This document shows positions 34,877-44,126 of a DNA stretch of 64,000 bases, piece by piece (within the stretch, counting starts at the first letter, position 1; each line of letters opens with the position of its first letter). The notes under the pieces were generated by a model. That model was not told where the DNA came from, made no database searches, and saw only the letters and a program-made list of their open reading frames with translations. The DNA is taken from NCBI RefSeq assembly GCF_035989245.1, contig NZ_JAYMFF010000011.1:62001-126000 (forward strand). The letters are read 5' to 3'. A program made the translations under genes and the position numbers. This DNA is from Adlercreutzia wanghongyangiae. GTDB lineage: Bacteria; Actinomycetota; Coriobacteriia; Coriobacteriales; Eggerthellaceae.

Positions 34877-34915
34877 TTGCCCAACAGCAGCATTATGGGA
34901 TATACTTATGTATAT
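34877..34915 (+). promoter_or_regulatory. mazEF promoter with overlapping palindromic operator
   Basis: TTGCCC (34877-34882) and TATACT (34901-34906) are 18 bases apart. The palindrome ATATAC-TTAT-GTATAT (34900-34915) covers the -10 box. This is the expected geometry for autorepression by the MazE-MazF complex. Confidence 0.7.
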
Positions 34916-34931
34916 ACGAAAGGAGCGTTCC

Positions 34932-35222
34932 ATGTCGGTTGCAACAAACATAGCATCGTGGGGGAACTCCGAGGCGGTGCGCATACCCAAGAGCCTTCTT
35001 CGCTCCGTAGGCCTTTCCGCAGGCGACAGCGTGCGCATCGGAACGACAGAGCGCGGAATTATCGAGATCACGCCCATCAAGCGCGAGCATCGGCGCGTAC
35101 AACCCAAACGCGGCATCACCTTTGATTCGCTTTTCGAGGGATACAAGCCCGCTCGGCAAAACGCGGCCGCTCCATGGCCGACGGATGACATGCTGGGTGC
35201 CGAGTTGGAAGCATGGTCGTAG
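34932..35222 (+). CDS. mazE: MazE-type antitoxin (AbrB/SpoVT fold)
   Basis: The protein has 96 residues. The N-terminal half (NIASWGNSEAVRIPKSLL, then GDSVRIGTTERG) is the swapped-hairpin AbrB DNA-binding fold of MazE antitoxins. The C-terminal half (from about RRVQPKRGITFDSLFEGY) should bind and block the toxin. The ATG at 34932 follows AAAGGAG. It overlaps the toxin gene by ten bases, which couples translation. The palindromic operator upstream fits autoregulation. Confidence 0.88.
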   Translation: MSVATNIASWGNSEAVRIPKSLLRSVGLSAGDSVRIGTTERGIIEITPIKREHRRVQPKRGITFDSLFEGYKPARQNAAAPWPTDDMLGAELEAWS

Positions 35223-35575
35223 CCATGATTGCCGAACAAGGAGACATCGTCAGCCTCAACTTCGACCCGTCTCGTCGTCACGAGCCTGCGGGAAGACACT
35301 ATGCGGTGGTGCTGAGCCCTTGGCACGTGAACCGTATGTCCGCGCTTACGCTTCTTGCGCCCATAACCTCTCGAGACAACGGCTATCCGCTCCATGTGCC
35401 TATCGCCGAGGGGAACGACGTGCACGGATTCGTGCAGTGCGAGGCCATTCGAGCCATGGACCTCAATGTGAGGGAGCAGGAAAACGCGGCCGAGATCATC
35501 GGAGCCATCGACGACAATACGCTCGCCGAGGTGCTGGCCTGCGTCCTCGTCGTCCTGGGCGTGGAGGACATCTGA
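35213..35575 (+). CDS. mazF: MazF/PemK-type mRNA interferase toxin
   Basis: The protein has 120 residues. GDIVSLNFDPSRRHEPAGRH matches the MazF loop with the catalytic Arg, and the AVVLSPWHVNRMS and LAPITSR blocks are typical PemK/MazF beta strands. It is expected to cleave mRNA at short sequence motifs when free of antitoxin. The ATG at 35213 overlaps the mazE stop. An ATG 12 bases further in would also work. No inactivating change is visible. Confidence 0.88.
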   Translation: MVVAMIAEQGDIVSLNFDPSRRHEPAGRHYAVVLSPWHVNRMSALTLLAPITSRDNGYPLHVPIAEGNDVHGFVQCEAIRAMDLNVREQENAAEIIGAIDDNTLAEVLACVLVVLGVEDI

Positions 35576-35645
35576 TCTGGGTAAGCCCCGCCGCCCTTCA
35601 TACGCACGTCGCAAAAAGGTCACACGAGACGGCCGAATCGCTTCC

Positions 35646-36923
35646 CTACTCCCCCACGTACTCGCGTTGGCGCTGGCGGGCGAGCTGCAGGCCGCGGGCG
35701 ACGAAGCCCTGGCCGAACACCTCGCGGATCTTCCACGCATAGCGCGTCTCGGGCTCGTCGAACTTGCGGCGCTGAAAGGCCAGGCACTCCCGCACCGACT
35801 CGCCGAAGTCGTCGTAGAACTCCTCCATGGCATCGATGATCTTCTTCGCCGCCTTCACCACCGAGTGCGCGCTGCCATCGGGCATCACGATCTTCACCGT
35901 CTTCAGGTCGTAGTGCGCCGCGTTCTTGAAGTTCTGCACGGCCTGCACCTGATCCTTCGCGGCCAAACGCGGCCCCTCCGTGGAGGCGGCCCACACCAAG
36001 AACAGCTGGCTGAACAGCACATCGCGCTCGTCGATGCCGGCACGCACGAGCGGGTTCAAGTCCACCATGCGCAGCTCGATATGGCTGATGCCCTCCTTCA
36101 GGCCCTCCAAACTGTAGGGCCCGAAGTTCTTCAGGCGGATGGGATAGTACAGCTCGGAGGGATAGCGAATCATGCCGTTGTCGATGTAGCGCTGGATGGA
36201 GTCGGCATAGGCAGTGGCGTCTGCGTAATCCAGAATGGGCGCGAAGAAGTTCCAGTAGCCCAATTCCGAGCAGCGCACCGTCGCCAGACCCTGGAACAGG
36301 TCGCCACCGATCTTGCCTTTCTCCACAAACGATGAATCCATCACGGGGCTCGCGGCCATCACCGCCGTGAGGATCCAGCCCCAAGTGACGCAGTTCTCGG
36401 CCAGGCGTACGTACAGATTGTCGCGGTAGGCGTTGAAGTCGTCGCCACCCGTCAGGGCGAAGTCGGCGCGCAGGAGCTCCTCGCCGAGGGAGTAGTTGAC
36501 GTGGATGCCCGAGAAGGCCATCTTGTAGCGGCCGTAGCGGTCGGAGAGGTACTCGCGGTAGGCTGTTTTATCCGCATCGGCGCCGAAGTACTGCGCGATG
36601 GGAATGTCCTTCTCCCCCAGGATATAAGGCGGATTGGAGAAGGGCCACAGAAGCTCGCGCTCGGGCAAGTTCGCGATGGCCTGCTGCACGAGGCCGTTGT
36701 AGTGCTCCAGCGACTGCACCGCCTCGGCGGGAGTGGGGCACACCGGTGTGTTCACCTCTACCTGGTTCTCGGAGAAATCACGCACAATGTGCACGTCGTC
36801 GGCGAAATCGGCAGGAGTGTGGGCGAGAAAGCCGCCACCGTCGATGCGCAGCGACTCCTTCTCTAGGCCGAAGCCGCCCTCTAGCAGATGCGGGCGGACC
36901 GAATCGTGACGGGCATGCAGCAT
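35646..36923 (-). CDS. gshA: Glutamate-cysteine ligase
   Basis: This 425-residue ATP-dependent enzyme joins glutamate and cysteine to gamma-glutamylcysteine, the first step of glutathione or related thiol synthesis. GFGLEKESLRID near residue 18 is the substrate-binding signature of GshA-like proteins, and FSGIHVNYSLG and HIELRMVDLNPL are further conserved blocks. No ATP-grasp fusion is present, so a GshB partner would be separate or gamma-glutamylcysteine is the final thiol. The ATG at 36923 follows GGGGAGG. Convergent with mazF, 70 bases away. Confidence 0.9.
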   Translation of the reverse strand: MLHARHDSVRPHLLEGGFGLEKESLRIDGGGFLAHTPADFADDVHIVRDFSENQVEVNTPVCPTPAEAVQSLEHYNGLVQQAIANLPERELLWPFSNPPYILGEKDIPIAQYFGADADKTAYREYLSDRYGRYKMAFSGIHVNYSLGEELLRADFALTGGDDFNAYRDNLYVRLAENCVTWGWILTAVMAASPVMDSSFVEKGKIGGDLFQGLATVRCSELGYWNFFAPILDYADATAYADSIQRYIDNGMIRYPSELYYPIRLKNFGPYSLEGLKEGISHIELRMVDLNPLVRAGIDERDVLFSQLFLVWAASTEGPRLAAKDQVQAVQNFKNAAHYDLKTVKIVMPDGSAHSVVKAAKKIIDAMEEFYDDFGESVRECLAFQRRKFDEPETRYAWKIREVFGQGFVARGLQLARQRQREYVGE

Positions 36924-37131
36924 GATTGCCTCCCCAAGGGTGCGACGGGCGGTACGCACCGCCCGCATGGCGGCGACCTCGGCCCCGCCATCTCTGATGT
37001 TCGCGCTTAAGTTTACCAGTTGCGACTTCTCCCCACGGAAACAACAGTGCAACGCCATCGATCGGTCACCGCCCCCCCCACCCGCGCAGCCGCTACGTTT
37101 CCCGCCCAGAATCCCCTCGCTCGATTTCACA

Positions 37132-37160
37132 TTGACCGCACAGGACGCGAGCGGTAAACT
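37132..37160 (+). promoter_or_regulatory. Promoter of the tRNA pair
   Basis: TTGACC (37132-37137) and TAAACT (37155-37160) are 17 bases apart, 20 bases before tRNA-Lys. The remainder of the 257-bp gap from gshA holds no gene. Confidence 0.8.
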
Positions 37161-37180
37161 ATACGCTTGCGTGAAGAGAA

Positions 37181-37256
37181 GGGCCTTTAGCTCAGTTGGT
37201 AGAGCAGGGGACTTTTAATCCCAAGGTCGCGGGTTCGATCCCCGCAGGGCCCACCA
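37181..37256 (+). tRNA. tRNA-Lys (UUU anticodon)
   Basis: The 76-base gene folds into a full cloverleaf: acceptor GGGCCTT with AGGGCCC, anticodon loop CTTTTAA, T loop TTCGATC, and an encoded CCA end. Transcribed with tRNA-Gln 22 bases downstream. Confidence 0.97.
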
Positions 37257-37278
37257 CTTTTTTCACTTCGCCTGGCAC

Positions 37279-37352
37279 TGGGGTATCGTCCAACGGCAGG
37301 ACTCTGGTTTTTGGTACCAGCTACCTAGGTTCGAATCCTAGTACCCCAGCCA
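37279..37352 (+). tRNA. tRNA-Gln (UUG anticodon)
   Basis: The 74-base cloverleaf has acceptor TGGGGTA with TACCCCA, anticodon loop TTTTGGT, T loop TTCGAAT and an encoded CCA. Its last 20 bases are repeated at 37517-37536 inside a longer direct repeat. Confidence 0.97.
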
Positions 37353-37603
37353 TTTTCTTCTCCCTTTCAGCAACGTGTGCATTTCAGATTCGTGCGAGAC
37401 GGAGATTCGAACCGCGAGGTGAAAATGCGTTAAGAAAACAGTCCTGTGGACTGTTCTTAGCATTTTGGCCCGCAGCGCTTGCGCAAGGGCTATGAGCGTC
37501 CGCAAAGCGGACGCGGGAATCCTAGTACCCCAGCCATTTTTCTCCCCCTTCCAACAATGCCCGCCTATCAGATTCGTGCGAGATGGGGATTCGAACCGTG
37601 AGG
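37333..37603. repeat. Direct repeat pair containing the tRNA-Gln 3' end
   Basis: Bases 37333-37420 recur imperfectly at 37517-37603. Both begin with the tRNA-Gln 3' end (GAATCCTAGTACCCCAGCCA, identical) and contain CAGATTCGTGCGAGA and GATTCGAACCG. The 96 bp between them hold a hairpin and no gene. This looks like an attachment site left by an integrated element or a partial tRNA duplication. Confidence 0.75.
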
Positions 37604-37619
37604 CCAAAGCATACAGGCG

Positions 37620-39170
37620 CTACTCCCCCAAGCATGCCGCCACGGCGTTGAACAGCTCCACGCGCGTGTGCACCCCCAACTTCTCGTAAATGTGGCGCGT
37701 GTGACTCTTCACCGTTTCCGGCGACACGACCAGCATCTCGGCAATATAGCCCCGATCGTAGCCACGTACCAGGCAAGGGAGAATCTCCGCTTCGCGCGGC
37801 GTGAGCCCGAAACGCTCCGTCGCCCGCGCGCAGCCGAGTGCCATACCCGCCTCGCTGGCCAGAGAAGTCGGAGGCTTGTCCTCTTCTTGCATGCCCATTG
37901 CCACTGGCGCGCTCAGCTTTGCCATCAGCACGATAACCGCAAACAGCAGCACATAGATCATGGCATTGGACGCTGTCGCCATAAACGATGCCGACCCCAG
38001 AAACGCCTGCACGCCGCCGCCAGCCCAGGCGCCAACAATCTGACCTGCCTGGTTGGCGAAGAAGCCGGCGACGAACACCCGCATGGGATCGGCGGCCTGC
38101 TGAGCGTACAGAACGCAGAACACCCACATCAACCCATAGAAGTACATGAATCCCATGGTATGCAGGCCCAAGGCCAACGCCGACTGGTACGCTGCCTGCT
38201 GCACCACGACGGTAAGAATGATGAACGCCCCCGCAATAAAGGCAATGGCACGATAGAACAAGGCGAAAGACTCGCCCTCGCTGGGCACACGAGAGCCCAG
38301 CAACATAACGGCCGCCCCCAAAGTAGCCGCCCCAAACACCACGGCCCTCTGAACCAGTGTCACATCGGCGTCCATAAGCTCGCGCAACAGGCCCGCCGAT
38401 ACGCCCAACACCACCGCCAAGGCCAAGAACAGCGTGAGATGCTTCGACACCGGTGGTTTGACAGTCGTCTTTTCGCCGGCCTCGCCACCTACGGCCCTTC
38501 CCCTCTCGGCAGCTGCCGCCCGATCCGCGGGCTTCACTGCAGGGCCGACCGCCTCGCCGTCGAATCCCTCGGCGCCCACCGCCCGGACGAAGGAGCGTGC
38601 CAGAAGCAGCGGCAAAACCACCATCAGCCCATGGGCCGCAACAGGAGGCACCAACGCCACAGCCAGCGTCACCAGAGCGGCGCCGGCAAGCCCCACCGCC
38701 ACGAACTGCATGACCGTACTGACGTCGTAGCGCGTGATCACCCGGCCCCAATAAGCCGACATAATGCCCGTGCCCACTCCCGAGGCCAAAGCACTTGCGA
38801 CAAAAAGCGCCGCGCCCCACGGCGCGAAACCGTGGGAGAGTGCCGCTAACACCGCGCTGGCGGCCATGCAGCCCGTTCCCAAGTGCACGCCAGCCCGCCG
38901 CAACGTGCGCCACCGCCCCGGCAACCCCAAAAACACCAGCAAGGTGGCGGTGCACACCAGAAGCGACGTGAGCCACAGCCCATGGAGCACCAAAGACGAA
39001 GCATCTTCGCTAAAGGGCGCGCGGAACACGCCGCTCCAGCTCATGGCGAACACCCAGCCGTTGAACAGCACCAGCGACCACACGACATCGCAGCCGCCGC
39101 GCACCACCGTCGCCAAGTGCTCGGCAGAGCGCAGCAGCGTCTTTCCCGAACGCTCGGGCTTCCCCGCCAT
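37620..39170 (-). CDS. LuxR-family regulator with multi-pass membrane sensor (LuxR 3)
   Basis: The protein has 516 residues. About twelve hydrophobic segments are followed by a LuxR helix-turn-helix at the C-terminus (LTPREAEILPCLVRGYDRGYI, SPETVKSHTRHIYEKLGVHT). It lies 114 bases downstream of flavoprotein 4 on the same strand, with a TACAAT box at 39268-39273 that could give it its own promoter. It would regulate flavoprotein 4 or nearby reductases. The ATG at 39170 follows GGAGGTGG. The ligand is unknown. Confidence 0.85.
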   Translation of the reverse strand: MAGKPERSGKTLLRSAEHLATVVRGGCDVVWSLVLFNGWVFAMSWSGVFRAPFSEDASSLVLHGLWLTSLLVCTATLLVFLGLPGRWRTLRRAGVHLGTGCMAASAVLAALSHGFAPWGAALFVASALASGVGTGIMSAYWGRVITRYDVSTVMQFVAVGLAGAALVTLAVALVPPVAAHGLMVVLPLLLARSFVRAVGAEGFDGEAVGPAVKPADRAAAAERGRAVGGEAGEKTTVKPPVSKHLTLFLALAVVLGVSAGLLRELMDADVTLVQRAVVFGAATLGAAVMLLGSRVPSEGESFALFYRAIAFIAGAFIILTVVVQQAAYQSALALGLHTMGFMYFYGLMWVFCVLYAQQAADPMRVFVAGFFANQAGQIVGAWAGGGVQAFLGSASFMATASNAMIYVLLFAVIVLMAKLSAPVAMGMQEEDKPPTSLASEAGMALGCARATERFGLTPREAEILPCLVRGYDRGYIAEMLVVSPETVKSHTRHIYEKLGVHTRVELFNAVAACLGE

Positions 39171-39284
39171 ATTCCCACCTCCTCGCGCCTCCATGCCGAA
39201 GGGCGCAGCGTACCGGGAGGGAAAGCACGCTGCGCCTATCGTTTATCGCCCGTTTCCACGAGCCGCTATTGTACCCGCTCGGCT

Positions 39285-41075
39285 TTACTCGTTCTCAACG
39301 ATGAACTTGCCCGCCAGGTAGCTGAGTGTCAGATTGGCACCGTAGGTGAATCCGGGGATCATGTAAGTGTACTGGGCGTAGAACATGTCACCGATCATGG
39401 AGCCCACATTGTACAGGCCCTCGATGGGGTTGTCGTCCTCGTCGCACACGCGCATCTCGTCATCGGTGCGCAGGCCGCCCAGAATGGTAAGGAAGAAGCT
39501 GGTGTCCGAAGCCGCCCCGTAGAAGGGGGCCTTCGCCACGGGCGTCATCAGCTTGGGATTCTTGTGGAACTGGGTGTCCACCCCGGCCTCGCAGTCGGCA
39601 TTGTACGCGGCGATCTCGTCCAACGTGGTCTCGGGCAAACCCAGCTGCGCAACAAGGTCCTCCAGCGTGTCGGCCTTCACGAACATCCCGTTTTCCACCA
39701 TGGGCTCCCACGATGCCACCACTTCCTCGGGCGTCATGGAGGCGTCCTGACCGTAGGGCACGCTGCCGTTGATCCACGGCAAGCCGTACTGCTCGGCATA
39801 GTTCATATCCCAGATGGCATAAGACACGCCGCCCGGGCAGCCCATCTGCGTAGTGAAGGGCATGTTGCCCAGCGCACCGTACTCGTTGCAGTAGCGCTTG
39901 CCCTCGCGGTTCACTGCGCAGCCCGTGAACGGAATGACACCGTCCATGGGACCGGCCTTCACGCCGCCGCCATTGGGGCAGGCCGGCCACGCCTTCTGCC
40001 ACGCCGCGCCGCACCACAGGCCCATCTTCTGGCCGTCACCCGGATACAGGCCGCCGTAGAACAGCTCCTTGTCGTAATCGACGGGCGCGTCGAACTGGTC
40101 GGGCGTGATGTAGGCCACCGCCTGGGGCGCATATTTGGCCATCATTTGACGATTCGTGGAGAAGTCGCCCGTGGCCAGCACCACGGCCTTCGACCCTACG
40201 TACTTCGCGTAGGTGCCGTCCTCGCGCTCGGCGATAACCGCCGTCACACGGCCCTCGGTGCCATTGGGCACGTCGCCGCGCACCAGCTGGCGAGCGATGT
40301 TCTTGTAGTAGATGGTGGTGCCCGAAAGCTCCTCGAAGCGACGGGCCAGCTCGTTTACGACCAGCGGCTGGTTCATGCCCATGCCGGGATGCTCGTCGTC
40401 GTACCAGCCATGGGCGCCGATCACGTAGTAAATGGAGTCTTCCTCGTTGTTGAAGGTGGGCAGCGGGGTTTCGATGCCGGTGGTGTAGCCTGCCGCCTCC
40501 ATGATGTCGATGAGCCAGTTCATCACGGCCTCGGAGTTGTTGTAGTACTTGTACCACTTGCGCGTATCAACGCGGGCGCCGTTAGCCTGCAGCTCCTTCT
40601 CGAAGAACATGGCATCGTTGCGCGGAATGCCCATGGCCTCCATATACTTGGAGTACACGGCGTGGTTCGAGCCGCCGCGGCTGATGGGTTTGCTGCTCGC
40701 CGAGATGAGCACCACCTTCGCGCCTTCCTCGGCGGCGGCGTTGGCCACCGTCAGGCCGCCCGTGCCGGCTCCCACCACCACAATATCCGCCTCAATGGTC
40801 TCGGCAATCTGGTCGTCGGCAATAGCCTCGTCGGGAATCTCGAAACTCCACTTGGCGAAATAGGAGTCGGCGTCCATGGCACCGCCCGCTGCGGCCGTGC
40901 CATCCGCCGTGTCGCCCGCGGCACCGACCTTGCCATCCTCGGCGCTCGGCGCGCAGCCAGCCAGCCCCGCCATGGCAGCACCGGTAGCCGCCACGGCTGC
41001 TCCCGCCAGGAAATTACGGCGGGACATCGCGCCCCGCGCCACAGCGCCCACGCCCTCGTTCGGATCGAAATACAT
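39285..41075 (-). CDS. Tat-exported FAD-dependent reductase (flavoprotein 4)
   Basis: The protein has 596 residues, the longest of the six. Tat motif SRRNFLA, lipobox LAGC and the FAD motif EADIVVVGAGTGGLTVANAA are present, preceded by a 17-residue N-terminal stretch (MYFDPNEGVGAVARGAM) unusual for Tat signals. The C-terminal EGLYNVGSMIGDMFYAQYTY resembles flavoproteins 1 and 3. The ATG at 41075 follows GGGAGGG. It is divergent from the LysR gene by 208 bases and upstream of LuxR 3, so two regulators may control it. Confidence 0.87.
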   Translation of the reverse strand: MYFDPNEGVGAVARGAMSRRNFLAGAAVAATGAAMAGLAGCAPSAEDGKVGAAGDTADGTAAAGGAMDADSYFAKWSFEIPDEAIADDQIAETIEADIVVVGAGTGGLTVANAAAEEGAKVVLISASSKPISRGGSNHAVYSKYMEAMGIPRNDAMFFEKELQANGARVDTRKWYKYYNNSEAVMNWLIDIMEAAGYTTGIETPLPTFNNEEDSIYYVIGAHGWYDDEHPGMGMNQPLVVNELARRFEELSGTTIYYKNIARQLVRGDVPNGTEGRVTAVIAEREDGTYAKYVGSKAVVLATGDFSTNRQMMAKYAPQAVAYITPDQFDAPVDYDKELFYGGLYPGDGQKMGLWCGAAWQKAWPACPNGGGVKAGPMDGVIPFTGCAVNREGKRYCNEYGALGNMPFTTQMGCPGGVSYAIWDMNYAEQYGLPWINGSVPYGQDASMTPEEVVASWEPMVENGMFVKADTLEDLVAQLGLPETTLDEIAAYNADCEAGVDTQFHKNPKLMTPVAKAPFYGAASDTSFFLTILGGLRTDDEMRVCDEDDNPIEGLYNVGSMIGDMFYAQYTYMIPGFTYGANLTLSYLAGKFIVENE

Positions 41076-41283
41076 CGTTCCCTCCCTTGCATTCCACAGG
41101 ACAAATTTCACCGGCCGCCTTTTGCGGCCGTCTCCAATGTATCCAACTGACCTGGTCGTTTTCCATCACCCAAACGGGGGAAATGCTGCGGGGAGGCCAA
41201 AAGACCTCTCCGCATCGCCCCGAGCATGGGCAAAACACGCGCGTTCGGGTATGCTGACGGGAACTTTCGGGAAAGGACGTCTC

Positions 41284-42159
41284 ATGCGCACTTCGCAGCT
41301 CGAGTACTTTATCGCAGTAGCCGATACGGGCAGCTTCACCCAGGCGGCCGAGCGATGCCATGTGGCGCAGCCGGCCATCAGCCAGCAGATCCAGGCCCTT
41401 GAAAAGGAGCTGGGATTCTCCTTGTTCCTGCGTAGCACCAAAGGCGTGCAGCTGACGGCGGCCGGACGCCAGTACTATCGCGACGTGTCCGGCATCCTGG
41501 ATGCCCTGGAGCGCGCCGATCGGCACGCCTCCTCCATTGCCCGCGGGCAAGCCGGGTCGCTGGACATCGGCGTGGCCAGCTCGGGTCAGATGGGGCTCTT
41601 CCAGGTTATCCGCCGCTTTTGCACCACCTATCCCGAGATTCGCATCGGGCTGCACCGCGCGCTTTCCCGCATGCAGGAGGAGCATCTGCGCGCCGGCGCT
41701 TACGATGTGGCGCCCGCGCCGCCCTGCGCTTTCGCCGATCGCGAGGGGCTGGCCGTCGCCGGTGCCGCTCGCGAGCCGCTGCACATCATCATGAGCGAGT
41801 CGCACCCCCTGGCGGCGCGGCGCTTTCTGGATGTAGAAGACCTGCTTGCCTATCCGCACATCATCGCCGACACACCCGGCGACGAGCTGGCGCTGGCTAC
41901 CTACCCCTACCTGGCCGAGCACCCCGAGGTCATGCTTTCGCGCGCCGAGGACCAGGGCATTGCCTGGATGATGATGACCCTGGGCCTGGGCATCGAGGCG
42001 GTGCCCGAGACCGTCATCGCATCGCTCGACCAGGGCTATGTCGCCCGCGCAGTGCAGGGCTACGACGCATCGCTGGAGATCGGGTGGGTGTATAGGGCCG
42101 ACAACGACAACCCAGCTCTGGAAAAGTTCCTCGATTTCATTAGCGACCAGCATTTATAA
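41284..42159 (+). CDS. LysR-family transcriptional regulator
   Basis: The protein has 291 residues. The N-terminal winged helix-turn-helix (MRTSQLEYFIAVADTGSFTQ, AAERCHVAQPAISQQIQALE) is followed by a periplasmic-binding-like effector domain from about residue 90. It is the only LysR protein here beside the flavoproteins. It lies divergent from flavoprotein 4 and 95 bases before flavoprotein 5, so it may control either. The effector is unknown. The ATG at 41284 follows GAAAGGACG. The longer upstream frame is spurious. Confidence 0.92.
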   Translation: MRTSQLEYFIAVADTGSFTQAAERCHVAQPAISQQIQALEKELGFSLFLRSTKGVQLTAAGRQYYRDVSGILDALERADRHASSIARGQAGSLDIGVASSGQMGLFQVIRRFCTTYPEIRIGLHRALSRMQEEHLRAGAYDVAPAPPCAFADREGLAVAGAAREPLHIIMSESHPLAARRFLDVEDLLAYPHIIADTPGDELALATYPYLAEHPEVMLSRAEDQGIAWMMMTLGLGIEAVPETVIASLDQGYVARAVQGYDASLEIGWVYRADNDNPALEKFLDFISDQHL

Positions 42160-42254
42160 GAAACGCTTCTAGGTATCGAGCAAAGAGATATTTCCCAAAA
42201 CGCCGCCGGCGCGCCTAGACTGGGGCCATCCGAAAGAGGGAAAAGGAGGACCCC

Positions 42255-43883
42255 ATGAACGAGAACATCACCACCTTGAAGCTGACGCGCCGCAACTTCC
42301 TGGCAGGTTCGGCCGCCGCCCTGCTCGGCACCGCCGGGGCCGCCGGCCTGGTCGGGTGCGCGCCGGCCGCCAAAGACGACGAGAAACTGGCCGACACCGG
42401 CGAGGCGCCCGCGCCGAAGGAGCCCACGGCCACCCGCGACGCCGACATCGTCATCGTCGGCTCGGGCGCGGCCGGCTGTTTCGCCGCCTACGAGGCCGCC
42501 AAGGCCGGCGCCGGCAGCGTGCTGGTGGTCACTAAGAGCGGCAACGCCACCGATTCCAACTTCAACGAGATCACCGGCACCGCCTCGGTGGAAACGGCCG
42601 CGCTGAAGGAAGCCGGCGAGACCTACACCGTGGACGACATGTACGAGCGCATGATCAACTACGCCCACTGGACGGTGAACGCCCGCCTGCTGCGCGAGTG
42701 CGTCAGCCTGCTTCCCAGCAACATCGACATCTTCGACGAGATGGGCGTCGAGACCATGGTGCTGGGCGACCGCTACAACTTCGGCTTCCTGAACGTGCAC
42801 GGATTCACCGGCAAGAACAAGGGCGTGAACTTCGAAGAGGGCCTCACGGCACTTGGGGTGGAGTTCCTCTACGACGCCCCGGCCACTCACATTCTCATGG
42901 AGGACGGCCGCGCCGTGGGCGTGCAGTGCGAGAGCGGCAAGGACGTCATCAACGTGAATGCCAAGGCCGTGCTCGTGTGCACCGGCGGCTATTTGGCCAA
43001 CGAGGAAAAGATGGCCGCCGAGTACGGCGGGTGCAAGGTGGTCAGCATGGGCTCGCTCAACAACACCGGCGATGGCGAGCGTATTGTGCTGGAGGCCGGC
43101 GGTGTGGCCGAGCGCATCCGCGGCCTGGGCATGAACGACATCTACGGCATGAACGAGAAGAGCACCATCTCGGTGTTCGACGCCAACCCCTTCATGCAGC
43201 TGGCCTTCTACGGCGGCCTGCTGACCGACCCGGCGGGCAAACGCTTCATGAACGAGTACATGCTGGCCCAAGAGCCCATGAACGGCGGCGGCGAGGCCAC
43301 CCTGCACGAGAAGTGCTACTACGCCATCTTCAGCGAGAACACGGTGAACGCCATGAAGGACGCGCCCTACTACCAGAACATCGGCGCACCGGCGGTGTGG
43401 ACGTCCGCGGCCACAATGTTCAACGCGCCCTTGGCCGACTTCGACGCGAACCTGGCCGAGGCCCAGGAAGAGGGCTGGTGCTTCAAGGCGGCGACCCTGG
43501 CCGAACTGGCCGAGCTGACGGGCCTTACCGCCCTGCCCGAGACCGTGGCCGAGTACGACCAGATGGTGGCGGCCGGCGCCGACACGCTCTTCCTGAAGGA
43601 CCCCGCCTTCCTACAGCCCATCGAGGACGGCTCGGCGGCCTATTACGCCTTCGAGTACAACCCGAGCGCCTTCAACACCTTCGGCGGTCCGCGCACCGAT
43701 GAGAACTGCTGCGCCCTGGACGCGAATTCCGACCCCATTCCCGGCCTGTACGTAGCCGGCGTTGAGAACGGCAGCCTGTTCTGCTCGCCCTACTACGCGG
43801 TGGGCGGATCGTGCTCGGGCCTGTCCCAGGCCTCGGGCCGCGTGGCCGCCCGCGCCATGGTGGACTACCTCAAGCAGGCTTAA
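42255..43883 (+). CDS. Tat-exported FAD-dependent reductase (flavoprotein 5)
   Basis: The protein has 542 residues. Tat motif TRRNFLA, lipobox LVGC and the FAD motif DADIVIVGSGAAGCFAAYEA are present. The C-terminal block PGLYVAGVENGSLFCSPYYA with VGGSCSGLSQASG differs from all other copies. The ATG at 42255 follows AAGGAGG. It ends with a strong terminator and lies just after the LysR gene on the same strand. A convergent LuxR gene follows. The substrate is not deducible. Confidence 0.87.
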   Translation: MNENITTLKLTRRNFLAGSAAALLGTAGAAGLVGCAPAAKDDEKLADTGEAPAPKEPTATRDADIVIVGSGAAGCFAAYEAAKAGAGSVLVVTKSGNATDSNFNEITGTASVETAALKEAGETYTVDDMYERMINYAHWTVNARLLRECVSLLPSNIDIFDEMGVETMVLGDRYNFGFLNVHGFTGKNKGVNFEEGLTALGVEFLYDAPATHILMEDGRAVGVQCESGKDVINVNAKAVLVCTGGYLANEEKMAAEYGGCKVVSMGSLNNTGDGERIVLEAGGVAERIRGLGMNDIYGMNEKSTISVFDANPFMQLAFYGGLLTDPAGKRFMNEYMLAQEPMNGGGEATLHEKCYYAIFSENTVNAMKDAPYYQNIGAPAVWTSAATMFNAPLADFDANLAEAQEEGWCFKAATLAELAELTGLTALPETVAEYDQMVAAGADTLFLKDPAFLQPIEDGSAAYYAFEYNPSAFNTFGGPRTDENCCALDANSDPIPGLYVAGVENGSLFCSPYYAVGGSCSGLSQASGRVAARAMVDYLKQA

Positions 43884-43978
43884 GCGCACGCGAGCGGACC
43901 GCGGCCGTCGGACAGCGACGGGGGGCGTCCGCAGCATCGACCAACGTCCGCCGACTTCGGCAATCCGACCCTCCCCAG

Positions 43979-44017
43979 CGGAAGCTGCCCCTCTTGGCAG
44001 CTTCCGCTCTTTTTTTC
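43979..44017 (+). terminator. Terminator after flavoprotein 5
   Basis: An 11-bp perfect stem (CGGAAGCTGCC with GGCAGCTTCCG) with a 6-base loop is followed by CTC and a run of eight T. Confidence 0.95.
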
Positions 44018-44126
44018 GCGAAAAAGGCGCGGAAATCCGCCTGGGCTCGAACCGAAACCGCACGCCCGCTCCTTCGCGCCTGAACCCCGCGCATCAGGCA
44101 CACTCGAGTCCCGCCACGGCCCGCCC

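Noticed and set aside
37338..37607. 89-residue minus-strand frame over the tRNA-Gln repeat
   Set aside because: It runs antisense through the tRNA 3' end and the duplicated segment. Its repeated WLGY/SHES strings come from the direct repeat, and no ribosome site is present.
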